64,000 nucleotides of DNA, from positions 5,764,885 to 5,828,884 of the forward strand of contig NC_031479.1 of the NCBI RefSeq assembly GCF_000006565.2. The letters run 5' to 3'. The notes beneath the pieces are model-generated. The model was given only the letters and a program-made list of their open reading frames with translations, had not been told where the DNA came from and did no database searches. This document shows, piece after piece, positions 11,630 to 26,600 of this stretch. Source of the stretch: Toxoplasma gondii ME49 (lineage: Eukaryota; Apicomplexa; Conoidasida; Eucoccidiorida; Sarcocystidae). How positions within the stretch are numbered: the stretch's first letter is position 1; every line of letters begins with the position of its first letter. The position numbers were made by a program, and so were the translations under genes.

Positions 11630-14600
11630 ATGGCGACGCTCGTCAGCGACTTTCTGCTTGCGGAGAGCGAACGACTCCGAGCAGAGAGAAAGCGAGGAAG
11701 GAAACCCAAGGCGGAACGCACCAGTCGCCACTTGAACGGCGGTCAAGAGGCAGCGCGGTCGGGAGTAGAGTCTTCGAGTGCAGAGTTTTCTGCAGAGAAA
11801 CGGCGAATGGCGAGTTCGCCAAGTGCGGTTTCCTCGCGAAGCGCAACCGGCTTCTCCTCCGTTGAAGAAGATCTTGGAGAGGTCTACTGCCCAGACAGAG
11901 AGTCGCAACGAAACGCTGCAAATGCACTCAAGGGTCAGGCATGCGCCGCAGACGAGGCCGCAGACGAGTCGGTATCCAGGTTGCCACTCACTGGGAACTC
12001 GCAGGCAACGCCTGCCGCTTCTCTCTCTTCACCGTTCGCCTGTGCGTCTGCTTCTTGTTCTTCTTCTTTGCGTGCTCGAACTGCTGCGTCTTCTGGGTGT
12101 TCGGCGCGTCTCGGAGAGAGCGAAGAATCACGAGAGAGGCGGCTGCATGCGTCTGCGGGCCGTCTGCACGAGCGACGGGCTGACCCAGGTCTCGAGAAAG
12201 CGAACGCGAAGACCGGCAGAGGGAACTCCGCGGGACCGTCTGAGGATTCGAGGAAGCGTTTGCGGCGAACTGCGAGCAGTGGTGTCGCACCCGCGTCTGA
12301 GAAACAGCGTTTCGCTGGTGAGTTACCGATCCACGGATTCGTGGACGTGGTCCGTGACGCGGTGTCTAGACACCAGGTGACGTTGATTGTGGGAGAGACC
12401 GGGAGCGGGAAGACGACGCAGGTCCCTCAGTTCCTTCATTTTTTTGGCTTCACTCAAAAGGGCGTGGTTGCAGTGACTCAGCCTCGACGGGTCGCTGCCG
12501 TTTCCCTTGCTAGGCGCGTATCTGAGGAGCTGAGTCGAAAACAGGACGCGTCTTCTGAAACGCAGGAGGATTTGCCCGAACACAACGCGTCCTTGGGGGG
12601 CTTTGTCGGCTACTGCGTCCGCTTCGAGGACTGCACGAGCGCAGAGACGAGAATCAAGTTCTTAACAGACGGCATGTTGGTTCGAGAGGCGATGCTCGAC
12701 GAGATGCTCTCGCGGTACTCTGTCGTCGTTCTCGACGAAGCTCACGAACGCTCTCTCCGCACTGACATTCTCCTGGGGTGGATGAAGCGCCTTCTTCCCA
12801 AGCGAAAAGACTTAAAAGTCATCGTCATGTCGGCGACGCTCGACACAGAAAAATTCTTGGGCTTCTTCCCCGGTGCGCAAACAGTGCTCGTCCCTGGACG
12901 ACAGTTCCCTGTAGAACTCATGTACACCCCAGAGCCGGAAGGCGACTACATTGAGGTAGGCACTTCTGTGGGTGGTTACTTCCATCTGAAATGCCGAATC
13001 GAAAAACGTTCCCATTTGTTCGGCGGTCAATCGTGGTTCTTATTTGTAGGACCCTACGGAGCGGTTCAAATCGGCTACCCCTACTCAAAAGAGCAGCCTT
13101 CGCAAGTAGATCTATGCATATGCATATGTATATATGTACATATATATATATATATATTTATATGTATGTATTTATGTATTAGGGTGTTTCACTCTAGGCA
13201 CATGGGTGGACAGTCGTAGCGGTTTAGAATTTGTTTGGCTGTTGTTACCTTTTCCCCTTTTCTCCGCACCCCTGGGACCGAGTAGGGGGGTCAGGGTAGT
13301 GCGGAGGTTTGGACGAAGAGCGTGTGTCTCTTCTCCGTTTCTCAGTATACAATGTCTGCGTATGTGTCTTTCCTTCAAGGTAAAGGTTCCGCCTTCTTCC
13401 TCGCCCGCCCGCGATGGTGAGGGGTGACCTAGAGTTCATGGATGGAGTGTTTCTTCCTCGGTTTGTCTCTGTTTTTCGCCATTTCACAGGCAGCCCTCAT
13501 CACGGTCTTACAGATCCACACCCAGTACCCCCCCGGAGACATTCTCGTGTTTCTCCCTGGTCAAGAAGACATCGAGAGTCTTCAGACGATTCTGGAGGGG
13601 AAGCAGGAGCTGCTGCGGAAGGCACTGTGCATGGCGGCGAGTTTGGGGGCTGGGCCAGCCCCGAAGACAGCTGCGAGGAGCGAGAGAGGGGGGGAGCAGA
13701 GAGCGGTGCCCCATTCAAAGGATCTGTCATCGGCGAACTGCAGGGTGGAAGTTCGCATCGGCGAAGACACCGCAGCTGTCGACCAGCTGCCACCTTGTCG
13801 CGACCTTCAAATCTGCCCTCTCTTTGCAGCACTTCCTTTTGAACGACAGAAGGCTGTCTTCACGCCTGCGCCCGCGGGCGTTAGGAAAGTAGGTTCTGGA
13901 AGCGAGACCGCAGATGGTGGGCTTTGTAGGGAACGTTTTGCTGGTGATCTGAAGTTTCGCCGTGGCAAAACGCGAATTCGGACCTCTTTTCATCTGAGTG
14001 CGTCCACAATCTCGTCCGCGTATCAGCGAGAGCCAGTGCATGCGTCTCGACTTCTCGAACTTCTCGATGCATTCGTTTTGGTCTGTCGATGCCACCCGCT
14101 CTCTGTGGAGCCCTCAGTGTCTCGATTTCAAGCTATCTGTAGATCTGCCTGTCTTCAAAACCATGCTGCTGAAGACCCATCAGTGGGTATATTCGTCTGT
14201 TTGTAGCCTTATCAGTCTACAGATCATCCCTCTGCACAATTATCAGTCTGCATATCCATCGGTCGGCAGATCCGTCTGTGGATGTTGCGTTCTCAATTTA
14301 TCTACTGCTTTCTCTGTCTTTGTGCGAGCGGATTTCCTCTCCATGCAGGTGATTGTGGCGACAAACATAGCCGAGACGTCGATTACGGTCCAAGGCATCC
14401 GCTACGTGGTGGACTGCGGACTCGCTAAAGCCAAGTGTGTCAACCATCGCACCGGAGTGGAGGCGCTGGTGATAGAAGAAATTTCACAAGACGCAGCGAA
14501 ACAGCGAGCAGGTCGAGCAGGCAGAGAAGCTCCTGGTAAGGCGTAGGAAGCCGCAGAGGGTGGCGTCTGTTTTAGCTTGACAAGTCCGAAGAACTTGAGG

Positions 14601-16550
14601 GTATTCGAGTAACCGAATGTTTCTCTTGGTTTTCCTGTTTCTGCTCGTCTCCTGGAGGTGTCGACAATGTCCTAGCGAGTCTGTAGTTTATCCTATGTGT
14701 TTCCTTCTGTGTTCTTAGGCGTAGTGTTCCGTATGTACACCGAAGACACTTTCAACAAGTTCAGGCCGCGGAAAGTTCCAGAGATCGTCACGTGCGATCT
14801 GGACCAAGTGTTCCTGGAACTCAAGGTACGCCGAGTGAATTAACGAGAAACATTTTTGGTAACTGCTTTCCAAGGAGTTCGGCTTTGACAAATATAAGAC
14901 TTTCGCCTTTGACAACTGAGTACGAATGCCCCCAAGCGAGGGCCAAAATCCTATCTTTCTATTCCATGCTGCAGTATATAGGGCGGCAAACCTGATTGAA
15001 GCATTCTAACCTTCTCAAAGCAAACGTTTTGGAAAACACTCTAGACAGTGAAGCGTGAAGAATTCTAAGATGCGGGGATTCACCAAGAGCACACCTGCGA
15101 GTACGCGACGATGTCGCAGTGCACTCGCAAGCAAAGGGGTTAGAGGTCTTCGGTTCTTCAAAATAGTAGGCGTTTTTGACTGTTTCTTCTTTTTTGTGCG
15201 CGTTTCTCAGACCCTGGGGGTACAAAACCCGTTGGAGTTCCCCTTCCTTGACTCTCCACCAAAGGAAGCTTTCGTGAACGCTGGGCGCACCTTGCACCGC
15301 CTCGAGGCTGTCGACTCTCGAGGACAACTCACAGAGCTGGGGTAAGCTTCAAATGGAAAGCCATTCCAATTTTCTGTCGGGGAGGACGCGGCTTGGCCAT
15401 TGAAATAGACGTCTTGAATTCTTGAAGAGATTTCGCGCGGACCCATTGGCGTTAAGGTGCTCCCGATTTCCTGCGATACAGACGGAAACTTGCTGTGTTG
15501 CCGCTGAAGCCAATTCTCGGGAAACTCGTCCTTGACTCCGTTACTTTCGAGTGCACTGCGGAGATTCTCTCAATTGTCGCCATGCTGTCGACAGACTCGC
15601 TATGGTACAGTCACCGCAGTCTGCCAGGTAAGGGCTTTTTTCCCAGTAGGGTATCCGGCCAAAGCTAGCGTGTGGATATGGTGGTATTCCTACGACGACG
15701 TTGCTACCTTGCGCGATTTTGTTTCCGCAGCCGATAAGTCGAATCGTCTCCTGCACGCGCGCAGACGCCTTTCCGACAACCAAGGTGATCATTTGACGCT
15801 GCTCAACGCCTACACGCAATGGGACGAGGTAATCGTCTTTTCAGGTCGCGGATACTCGGTGTCTGTCGGGTGGCGTGCTGTGTATGGTGCATGGGCCTCG
15901 TAGATGGTGTACTTTTCGTCTTGCTCGTGTTTGCAGGCGACAGACAAAATCGCCTTCTGCAAAGAGTACGGACTACACCACAATGCACTGCTACGCGCGA
16001 AACAAATCCGCACCCAGCTCGAGCAGATTCTCCTTTCACCGCAAATTGGAGTCAAGAATGTAGCGAAGAGTGAAGCACCAGATACAAGAACGAAGATCAG
16101 GCAATGCTTGGCGGCGGGATGCTGGCTCCACACTGCCAGGTTGCAACGAGACCAAAAAACATACGTCACGACTGTAAGTTACAATTTCCTGCTGCGTGCT
16201 CGCGTGCAGTCGGGCGTTTGGCGCACTTCACGATTATTTTGGGTGGTGCAACTGTGTTGTCCACAGGTTGAGAGGGAAACGGCGAAGATACATCCGTCCT
16301 CTGTCCTGTCCGGTCAGAAGTCTTTGCCATGGTAAGTTTGTATCCGATGTGACAACATGTCGCAGCACGTGCCTGGAGAACAGGAAGGGGATGTTTTACC
16401 ACCGTCTTCTCCTTGTTTCTGTTCAGGTGGATAGTGTACAGTGAATACGTACACACGACAAGACCGTATCTTCGTGGCGTCACAGCCATAGAAGGTCCCT
16501 GGCTGCAACAGTTCGTACCCCGATGGTTTACTCTTGGTGGGCAAAACTGA
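11630..16550 (+). CDS. DHX33: DEAH-box RNA helicase, DHX33-type
   Basis: ATP-dependent RNA helicase; DHX33 proteins act in rRNA transcription and processing, so a nucleolar role is likely by homology. Ten exons agree in phase: 11630-12955, 13490-13888, 14349-14535, 14719-14825, 15211-15341, 15482-15627, 15731-15828, 15937-16173, 16267-16331 and 16427-16550, giving 939 aa. The start is the ATG in a CACCATGG context. The first 240 residues are Ser/Arg/Ala-rich without a domain. Motifs are GETGSGKTT (near 255), [12 protein letters not shown] (369-372), [13 protein letters not shown] and QRAGRAGR. These are followed by winged-helix and ratchet parts and an OB-fold end with IHPSSVL and RPYLRGV. 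The tail matches DHX33 better than the splicing DEAH proteins, which have longer N-termini with S1 or other domains. A Gly/Ser/Glu-rich insertion of about 50 residues interrupts RecA2 after the PGQEDIE segment. Confidence 0.93.
13114..13178. repeat. TA/TATG microsatellite in DHX33 intron 1
   Basis: An AT run with GCATATG words inside the first intron of the helicase gene. Confidence 0.85.
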
Positions 16551-17527
16551 CGAACGGTCTGAAACATGGGAGACCGGTGGCACTGCATTACGCAGGTCTG
16601 GAGCTTATGACTGATGCAGACGGGGATATTGGTCAAATCTGACACATCAGGGGTATGCATCACGAAGGGAGTTCCCGACCAGAGAACTAATCTATGTTTC
16701 TCAACTTTCTCTGTCTCATGGAGATTATACCAGCTGCCACATCATCAGCGTGGTGACGTTAACAAATGTGCTTTAGTCTACCGTCATGGGACTCGTACGG
16801 ATTTACCCGTTCCGGGAAAAAGCCAAAAATCGCTTGCTACCCGGGTTCAATGAAAACAACGTCTGAGGATAACCGAAAAAGGATGCACCGTAGCATATCT
16901 GCCCGCTTGCAGTGGCAGCCGGCCGAGGCGTATTCAAGTGTTCTTGAAAGGATATAAATCTACACTGCTAGGGCGCGGGCGCCGGATTTTACACAGCATG
17001 TCGCTTGGTCCAGTAGATTTTACATTGGCCGCGATTCTCACCTCTTGTTTTGCTGCGCCTCTCGCTGACAAGGGAATGACTCTGTACCGCGGTTCTGTTG
17101 AACGCCAAAATTTAGGGCACCTCCTTCTTTGCCTCTAGCGAAAAGCACTCATTTGTCTAAGAACCGAGATGTGAACACGGTTGCGGCCAGCAGACAGCTG
17201 CCGCATTCGCTTTCGATCTGTATCCTGAGTGCTTCCAGAACACCTCAACATTCGATCTGAAAGGTGTGAAACTGAATAATGCTAAGCAGGGCTCCACTCG
17301 ATATCGACCACAGAACAAAGATAACAACTGCATCCGCTTTGGAGCGACCCGGCACGACGATCTGTTGCACTGCATCCAGAGTCTTGTTGCGGTGTCCATA
17401 CACCCTGTGCACCTGATTCTCGATTGTTCGCTTCAAGAAACTCTGCATGTGGTCACCGTTACAGAGCCATACAGCTGACAGGCGCTGGCCGTTACGTCAG
17501 TATTCCAGGAATAAAGTGGACAGCAAA
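16551..17527. other. Spacer after DHX33
   Basis: Presumably holds the helicase 3' UTR and sequence upstream of the decayed secreted-protein locus. Only short scattered frames are present, with no motif I recognise. Confidence 0.4.
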
Positions 17528-18968
17528 ATGATGCACACTGTCTGTTTGAGGCAGGCCACCTTTGGTGTGGCCTTGTGTATTGCAGCAGCTGCTCTTTTCG
17601 CGTCGGGAGCAGACGAGGTACACGGTTTTTTGTCGGAACCCGATGAAGTAGTGTCACTGTCCTCAATTTGCAGCCATTCGGTCGCTTTCGATTGAAGGCA
17701 CCACGGTTCCTTCAAAGCCCCGTAAGATAATGTGGAACACACTGATCCCTCTGGCAAGTTTCCACCGGGTCCCTGACTCAGGACTACGACGAGAAGTCGC
17801 CTGAGGGCATGCTTTCATGGACGAAGGACTTCCAGTATGTGCCGGCCAGGGCAGCGGAGCCTTTTGCACCGGATTCTCCTATTCATGTACCAGAAAGAAA
17901 CGCCGCACAGGAGCAGTTCAGAGGCCTGCACGAACAGGAGGTACTCTGACAGATGGCTGAAAGCGGATTCATTACTACAAATGACAGCTTGCAGAATGAA
18001 CTGTTCCGCGCCGAGGAAAAAGGCCCCGAAAAACTTCCTGAGGGAGTCCGCGTGGCAAGTGGACTGGCTGTTGATGACGTTGGCAACCAGTCTCAAGCCT
18101 ACGGTCTGGCCCCCGGAGAGATTTCTATGCCAGGAACAGTCCCCCTTTGTCGCGCTTATTCGAATCCGGCCCTCTCTATCGCAGGTTTGCCGTCATCAGG
18201 GTGTCTCAATGCCGTTATTCGTTAAATAGCAACGATTCTGCACATTGAGCAGACTGGGGATCGCCTGCACAGTGGGTTACAACGACCGAGTTCGGAGTTG
18301 TTCGGTTGACTACAAGTGGAGTGGCTCCCGGTAAGAAAATCCAACCGTACCTAAATGCCCGCGCTCTGTGGAAATCCTCCTACAGTTTCGGCGCCCACGA
18401 CGCTGTTCCTCCGAGACCATGAATGCAACGCAGCCGTTGTTTCTGCTAATATCCGGTGTGAAGATAATTCGGTGGCGGGTTTGGCATTTCGGGCAGAGAG
18501 TGACGCGAACATGTACTCTGTTTTACTCGACACCCCACGAAAGGCAAGACATTTCCGTTAATCTTTATATACCAGAGCCTTGCGTGAACGGCACCGAATC
18601 CCAGGCGGTGTCACTCAACAAGATTGAAGACGGCAATCCCTCCGTGATTTCAGAAATCTTCATGTCGTACCTGCACCCCTACATGCGACATCAGCTGAAA
18701 ATTGTGAGACCTTGACAACCAGGATGAGTGGGACGTACAGGCATTCAGTTCCATCATCAGGTTGACCATGGAAAGGACGGAACGATTCAAGTCTACTTGG
18801 ACCAGATGTTGGTGCTTACGCACTCGGCGCCTTACACCGGTTGGCATGGCTTATGTCTTGTACAACATCCCCTCTCAGCCACTCCGTCTTTCTCTAGGTG
18901 TCGGCAATACCGGTGTTTTGGTGACAAAGGGGCACGCGTCATTCGATAACTTCCAGCTCCTACCATGA
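17528..18968 (+). pseudogene. Decayed secreted protein gene with ConA/LamG-like end
   Basis: The first frame starts with a good signal peptide (MMHTVC..., hydrophobic core GVALCIAAAALFAS). Blocks with clear protein character then follow, but each is in a different frame with no room for introns: an SKPRKIMWNTLIPLA block, then a DYDEKSPEGMLSWTKDFQY block, an in-frame TGA at 17947-17949, and then AESGFITTNDSLQ. From about 18400 the blocks NSVAGLAFRAESDANMY, DGTIQVYLDQMLVLTHS and GVGNTGVLVTKGHASFDNF resemble the strand pattern of thrombospondin-C/laminin-G/ConA-like folds; they occupy three frames within about 500 bases, with further TGA codons near 18713 and 18725. The simplest reading is a pseudogene. 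Assembly indels, or a real gene with unusual expression, are the alternatives. I cannot name the parent family. Confidence 0.6.
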
Positions 18969-19877
18969 TGCAGTGGATAAAAAGGACATTCCGCCATTCT
19001 CGATCAGTCAGAACAGAATTGCTGGCTGCGTCTGGGGTTGAGAAAAGCTGACCAGGAGTACTCGTCTGTCGCACACGATTCTAGCTTATTCATGTAGCCT
19101 CGAAAACCGTGCCACTAACCCGTGTGGCTACAACTAGTAGTGTGACCCTTCCAGCCTTCCCTGGTCCGGTTGGGCGTGTGTCAAAAGAAAACACGATTCC
19201 TAAGTGTGACATTGTGGGTTCGCGCTGGCTCCATGAAAGCGTAGACATTACGTCTGCCACGGGGAGAGGATCACACACATCAGAGTTCAGAGCTTCCTCG
19301 GTGCGTGATGGTGTTGTTCCGTTACTAAATGCTAAAAACTCACATAACAGAAGTGCTTCCTCGAGCATTTATGGGCATCACTACTCGAGAACAGCAACAA
19401 TCAAGAATATCTACGACATCAGTGCATGATCGTTACCCGGAAGAACCCTCCACCTAGGATACTGACCATTCGACAGCGTCAGCTGACCTGAACTAGAGTT
19501 GAAAGCGTGAGCGAGAAACGCGCACCTACCGAGCAGGAAATGCAGTAATACATGGTTGATGACAGAGACGCATAAATACGACAGGCAAGTTAAAAACTGG
19601 TTTATGAAGCGGGTGGGATTGTCCGGTCCGCATGGCTGGGCTCGGGTCACTCCCCCTCCCCAACAGTCCTAGCGTGCACCTCCTGGGGCTCCCCGCTGTT
19701 TTATAACCTGTCTCCGAAGGAATACATTGAAGCGAATACGTTCACAGACGATTGACACAACAAACAAAGGGCACCAACGCTACGAACACCGCGAAGGGTA
19801 GATGAACCCTCCACCATGGCACTCCTCGGCGCCTCTTGTGAACAACTGCCGAAACGTCACATTGGTGACGTTCTCGT
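18969..19877. other. Spacer with one weak ORF
   Basis: This segment lies between the decayed gene and the 3' end of CCT. A plus-strand frame of 106 codons at 19109-19429 is Ser/Arg-rich and has no recognisable feature. I do not call it a gene; CCT 3' UTR is expected at the right-hand side. Confidence 0.35.
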
Positions 19878-22049
<2,172 letters not shown>

Positions 22050-22860
22050 TTCGGGAGCCGCCCCAGTCACTTGCCTGGTGTCACAGGAGACTACAAGGAC
22101 AAGAACAAAGAGAATCGAGGTTTCCGCATGCAGACTTAGACACTTCGGTTCGCAAGGACGAAAAAGACGCTGGGGCTGGACGAGAGAACTACGAAGGGAC
22201 GGGACGCATTTCGACGAGAAAGTCTGAACGATTGGAGGAAACTATCTACGCCGCGTTCACAGCAGCATGCCGGTCTTGTGGATGGGGAATTGTCTAGAAG
22301 CTTTTGACACAAAGAACCCAAAAAGAGAAAACGGACGGAAACACGTTGGTCCCCGGAGAACTACGCTGCGGAAACGAATAAGCCAGCTAAGGGGCAGGTC
22401 CGGTGATCTGTGCAGATTTTGTGCGGTCACGGTCACTCAAAAGATTGTCGTTTCCCCCCAAAATCGACGGACAGCCCTGCTTCCCGTGTACACGCTGTGG
22501 CTTGCAGTAGTCTCTAAATGTTTCGGCTCTCGGACGCCGTACCTCCATGTTTGCACTGAACTTTAGAGGAGGACCTCCCTCCGGGGCTGTCCCGCCTCCG
22601 GTAAATGCCAGATCGATCAGTGGAAAAACCAACGCCAGAGAGGGGTCGGGAGAATCCGGCTCCGCAATTTGTTGACGAAGAGAAAGATTCAAAAGGGATT
22701 TGTAGTCGCCAGAGAGTCGCCAGTCTCCGTAAATCTTTCGCTACGGGTTAGGCTGCCGAAGACAGCGAGGTGACCACCTCAAAAGAGAGCAGCGGAAACT
22801 TCCTGCATGCAAACGATCGTTTGGAAGACAAGGAGGAAACGAAAACATACGTTTGCCAAA

Positions 22861-23283
22861 ATGAAGAGTCAAAGTTTCGTCCCGAAAACGAGAGAGGCTG
22901 GAACCAAAGAATCCTCGCCCGGTTTCGGCGTCAGCTGTGAGGTGCAGAGGGAGCACCGCACAAGAATCCCCAGTGTGAACAGACGACACCGTCAGACTCA
23001 GACCGTGTCTGACTTGGAAAAGTGGGCGGGTTCTGGTCCTCCAAAGCAAAAGTCAAAGTATTTTTCTTCCAATGTTCACGACAGAGCATCGCCGGAAAGG
23101 CCGAGCAAACCGGCCGCTGCGAAAAAATGCGCCAAGGGGGGAAAGTCGTCGCTCCGCTGTGCCTCACATAGAAAAGACGTCCTGTCTGCGGGTGGAAAAA
23201 CGATTGGTCTCGCCCGTTCCCGCAGTCGCGAGAGGCACAGCTTGACGCGAAACCTGCAAAATAAAAAAGAAAACTTTCCCTAG
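22861..23283 (+). CDS. Hypothetical basic 140-aa ORF
   Basis: An uninterrupted frame with Toxoplasma-like codon use. The product is basic and rich in Ser, Arg and Lys (for example GPPKQKSKYFSSN, and RSRSRE near the end), with no domain I recognise and no signal peptide. It lies 0.8 kb upstream of, and divergent from, the CCT start. It could be a stand-alone gene, a 5' exon of the next plus-strand gene, or a chance ORF. An upstream in-frame ATG lies at 22807. Confidence 0.3.
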   Translation: MKSQSFVPKTREAGTKESSPGFGVSCEVQREHRTRIPSVNRRHRQTQTVSDLEKWAGSGPPKQKSKYFSSNVHDRASPERPSKPAAAKKCAKGGKSSLRCASHRKDVLSAGGKTIGLARSRSRERHSLTRNLQNKKENFP

Positions 23284-23409
23284 ATACAAGAACTTTCAGC
23301 TTTCAAGCTCGGTCCTGCATCGAGTTGTGACGATTGCATCTGACCCGATGTGCTGTCTCCCTAAGACAACTGCACGCACGCCTTGGCAGTTGCATTTCTC
23401 GCGGAACAG

Positions 23410-23519
23410 CGACCTTTCTCCAGTGACGTTTTGTGAAGTAGCTTCATGGGGTTTGCCACGGTCACGACCTTTCTCCAGTGACTTTTTGTGAAGCAGCTTC
23501 ATGGGGTTTGCCACGGTCA
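23410..23519. repeat. Tandem duplication of a 55-bp unit
   Basis: Bases 23410-23464 and 23465-23519 are two head-to-tail copies of the same 55-base unit, beginning CGACCTTTCTCCAGTGAC and differing at only a few positions. They lie about 100 bases upstream of the ATG of the next plus-strand gene. Confidence 0.92.
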
Positions 23520-23622
23520 ACAGAGGACCGTTTACTGTGGTTTGTCCTTGACGTCTTTTGTCCCCGGGCCACATTTCTGGCAGGACACCACTGCAGTTGT
23601 GGGCTCCGAATTGTTGAGGACA

Positions 23623-26600
23623 ATGGAAAACTCACTGACAGGCATTTTAGACGTGTCCGAAGCCAGATGCGAACAGCAAGTACGTCGTGTTCAACGAATG
23701 CGCAAAACAAGATGGCGGGTATCTCAGGGGGACGCGTTACTACCCATGTACTGTGCGAGTGCTGGTTCTGTGGTTCCTGAGAAGGCACTGGGCTTGCCGG
23801 AAGTCGAATCAGCTCTTTTGACCCTTTCTGGTCGAGTTCCGGATTGCGAAAAGGCTGTCTGACAGAACGGCTCCCGAGAGGAGCGGAATTTGGCCTCGTG
23901 AATTTACAAAGGCTGCGGCGCATCTGGGGTCTGCGAATTGATTTCCACGGTTGAGAGTGTACAAAAAGGATGCCCGGATCAGCTTCACTTTGCAAAGTTG
24001 TTGCAAGGGTTCGTTTGCCACCTGGTCTTGAATGTGTTATGCCGTCTACAATCTCGCCTCTTTCTATCGCTCTGTCGTTTCATGCAAGACTGACGCCACT
24101 TCCCAGAGTGAGAAGCGACAGTCGACAGAACCGTGGATTCTCGCAGCATGTGTCCGTGGAGGTTTCGAAATATGACGAAGTGGACTTATTTTCCGTCTCT
24201 GCATTCTCGGACTTTGGCTTGTGTGTGCATTTAGGATGGCGTAAACGACCCCGCGGACTCCATTATTTCCTCCATAGGGAGCAGCTTTGCCGACCTCAAC
24301 AACATGATCAGCGAGCAACTGAACCAAGACTTCGAGATAGCCAACTTGCTACCCTAGTAAGGCGTTTCGCGCTTCTGGAGAAAATCCTGGGTCCAGTTAC
24401 GAGGTTTCGTTCTTCCGAATCAGAACTCTGCTGCTTGCCGCAGCGCCCGCCACCGTCTACGCACGAAACGGGAATTCGACGGTGTCGAGCCAGAGCGTCT
24501 GTGGCGTTCAGAGACACCGACTGGTTTTTCTCGAGTCTCTGCGTGTTTTCAGTGGAAAGTTCATCAGTGACATCCTCGGCCTCGCCGTCGGGTACTATTC
24601 CTTCGAGAGTTCCTGCAGAGGCGGTGAATCGTATTTGGTGAACACTGTCCCGGCGCCTATCCACTCGCTGCCTCCCAATCCGTTCACTGGCAACCTGAGA
24701 GACAAAGAATGCCGTAAGTGATTCAGTTTTGTGTGGCGTCCGGCTTCTTTTCTGGAAGCGAGGCGCCTCCTCTCAGAGAAGGCAGCAGAGTTCGATCAAC
24801 CTGTCAGCAGCGTCAGGATTTAGAGTGACTGAGCTAACATTCGCCGCCGGTGCATTGCCCCAACCCACGACACCTGTTCGCCAGTCTGGTTGGTGACCAG
24901 CAAACAGGCACCTCGGTTTCCATAGAAACTCAAGAGGGACCCTGGTGAGTCGCCGTGGCTCTTTCACTAGCGAAGGTTCAGGAGACGCGTCACAGTACGA
25001 GGCTGAAATCCAACGACACTTTTCAAAGGCAGTGTTCGTACACTACTCACGTGTCCAGTTGAGCAGACAAGTCCTTGCGAGATCTGACAGAAGGTGCGTT
25101 TCGCAATTTTTGTCGCCCGCACACTCTGGGTGAGTAAGAAGGAACAGTGACCGCCGAAAAATCGGGCAAAGGAAGAGTTAGGAATGTCATCCACGTTGTG
25201 AAAAACGATCCTTGTTCTGTGCATGTTGTGACAGTGCTAGAGTGCATCAGCGCGATGAACACCGAGGAGGACGAGCTCAGAAGAAAGGACCTCTATGCGC
25301 GGTACTGCAGTGAATACCGAAACTGCGTTTCGCCGAAAGAGCTCTTTCTCTGTGCTGCGAGACACAACCGCGAGATTCAACAGTTGCTTGCCATGATTGA
25401 CGACGAGATCGGTAAGTGTGGAAACGCAGTTTTTTTTTCGCTCTAGCAGTTTTCTCGGGATGCTTTGGTGCATTTCTCTGGGCGACTCTTCTGTGTAGGG
25501 ACACGCGCGTGCACTCAGGGTGCGTCGGCGCCTTTCCCCCCGTGGTTCAGAAGAAATGTTTGTCTGCCAGGAGTTGCCAACATGTTTAGCACATAGAAGT
25601 GAATCTGAGGCTGAGCACATGTCTCTAGAGACGCAGAGAGCCGCAAACAGTGCAGAAGGTAGTCTGCCTGCTCGAGAGTTGACTGTGTTTGTCCGCTCGG
25701 TGTGTAAAGGGTGTCTTCTTGGTGCTCGGCAGCCGCGTTTCTCTGTCATTTATCCTTGTTAGTTTGTAACTGAGAAGTCGTGTTGGCATCAAATCATGCT
25801 TGCTGGAAACCGGGGTGAAGCGACCAGGGTTTTGTGAACGTGGGAGATGACATCCACCAGAAGGATTTTCAGGCGGAATTTGTTCTTTTTTTACTTCCTC
25901 CGCTGTGAAATGCCACGTATCTTATCACTGACACATCCGTTGTTGACCGCTATAGCAACGCGGGTTAGGGTAGACAACTGGCACTGGCGTTTGCACCGCT
26001 CCGCTTTTGTGAACAGAGAAGCCGCAGGAGTACAGATTGAAGCCGACCTTCAAGACTCGTGCGTCTCGACCGTCAGAAGTTCCTGAGGATGCCAACCAAC
26101 TGGAACAGCTATTAGTGGCATTGAACAAAGGACACGGTGAGGAAGTGAGAGTGAAGGAGGAAACTCGGGAAAACAGTGGTGAAAAAACGAGGTCTCTCCG
26201 ACCCCTTGTGCGTAGATCTTCTCTGCGTGTGCCACAAAGCGCGGAATCGTTGAGACAATCGGTTAATGCGGGAAAATCGTGTTTTTCGCGACTATAGGGG
26301 AGGTTTATCTGAAAAGAGCCTCCACCCCTATGGCGTTTATCATGGAATTCTCGTGCGTCTGTTTTCCTCTTGCTCTCAGGCCTCCTGACACCGAGGGCCA
26401 ACATCTAACGTGCTCATCAGAGCCAGCGTCTTGCCAGGAAAAGTGGACCTGGCGGTAACGACACAACGCAGACGAGCTCTTCGTGTGAATAGTTCCCCTT
26501 CTTTAAGAAGCAAACGTTCTGAATTGTCAGTCTCGGTTGCCGCAACTCACAGCAGTTCGGAGCACAGGTGCATCGTACCCATTCCATCAACACGGGCTTT

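Noticed and set aside
17947..17949. In-frame TGA read as selenocysteine, given EEFSEC nearby
   Set aside because: The same locus also has several frame changes and further stops, and the TGA context has no Cys-like partner motif, so decay is the simpler explanation.
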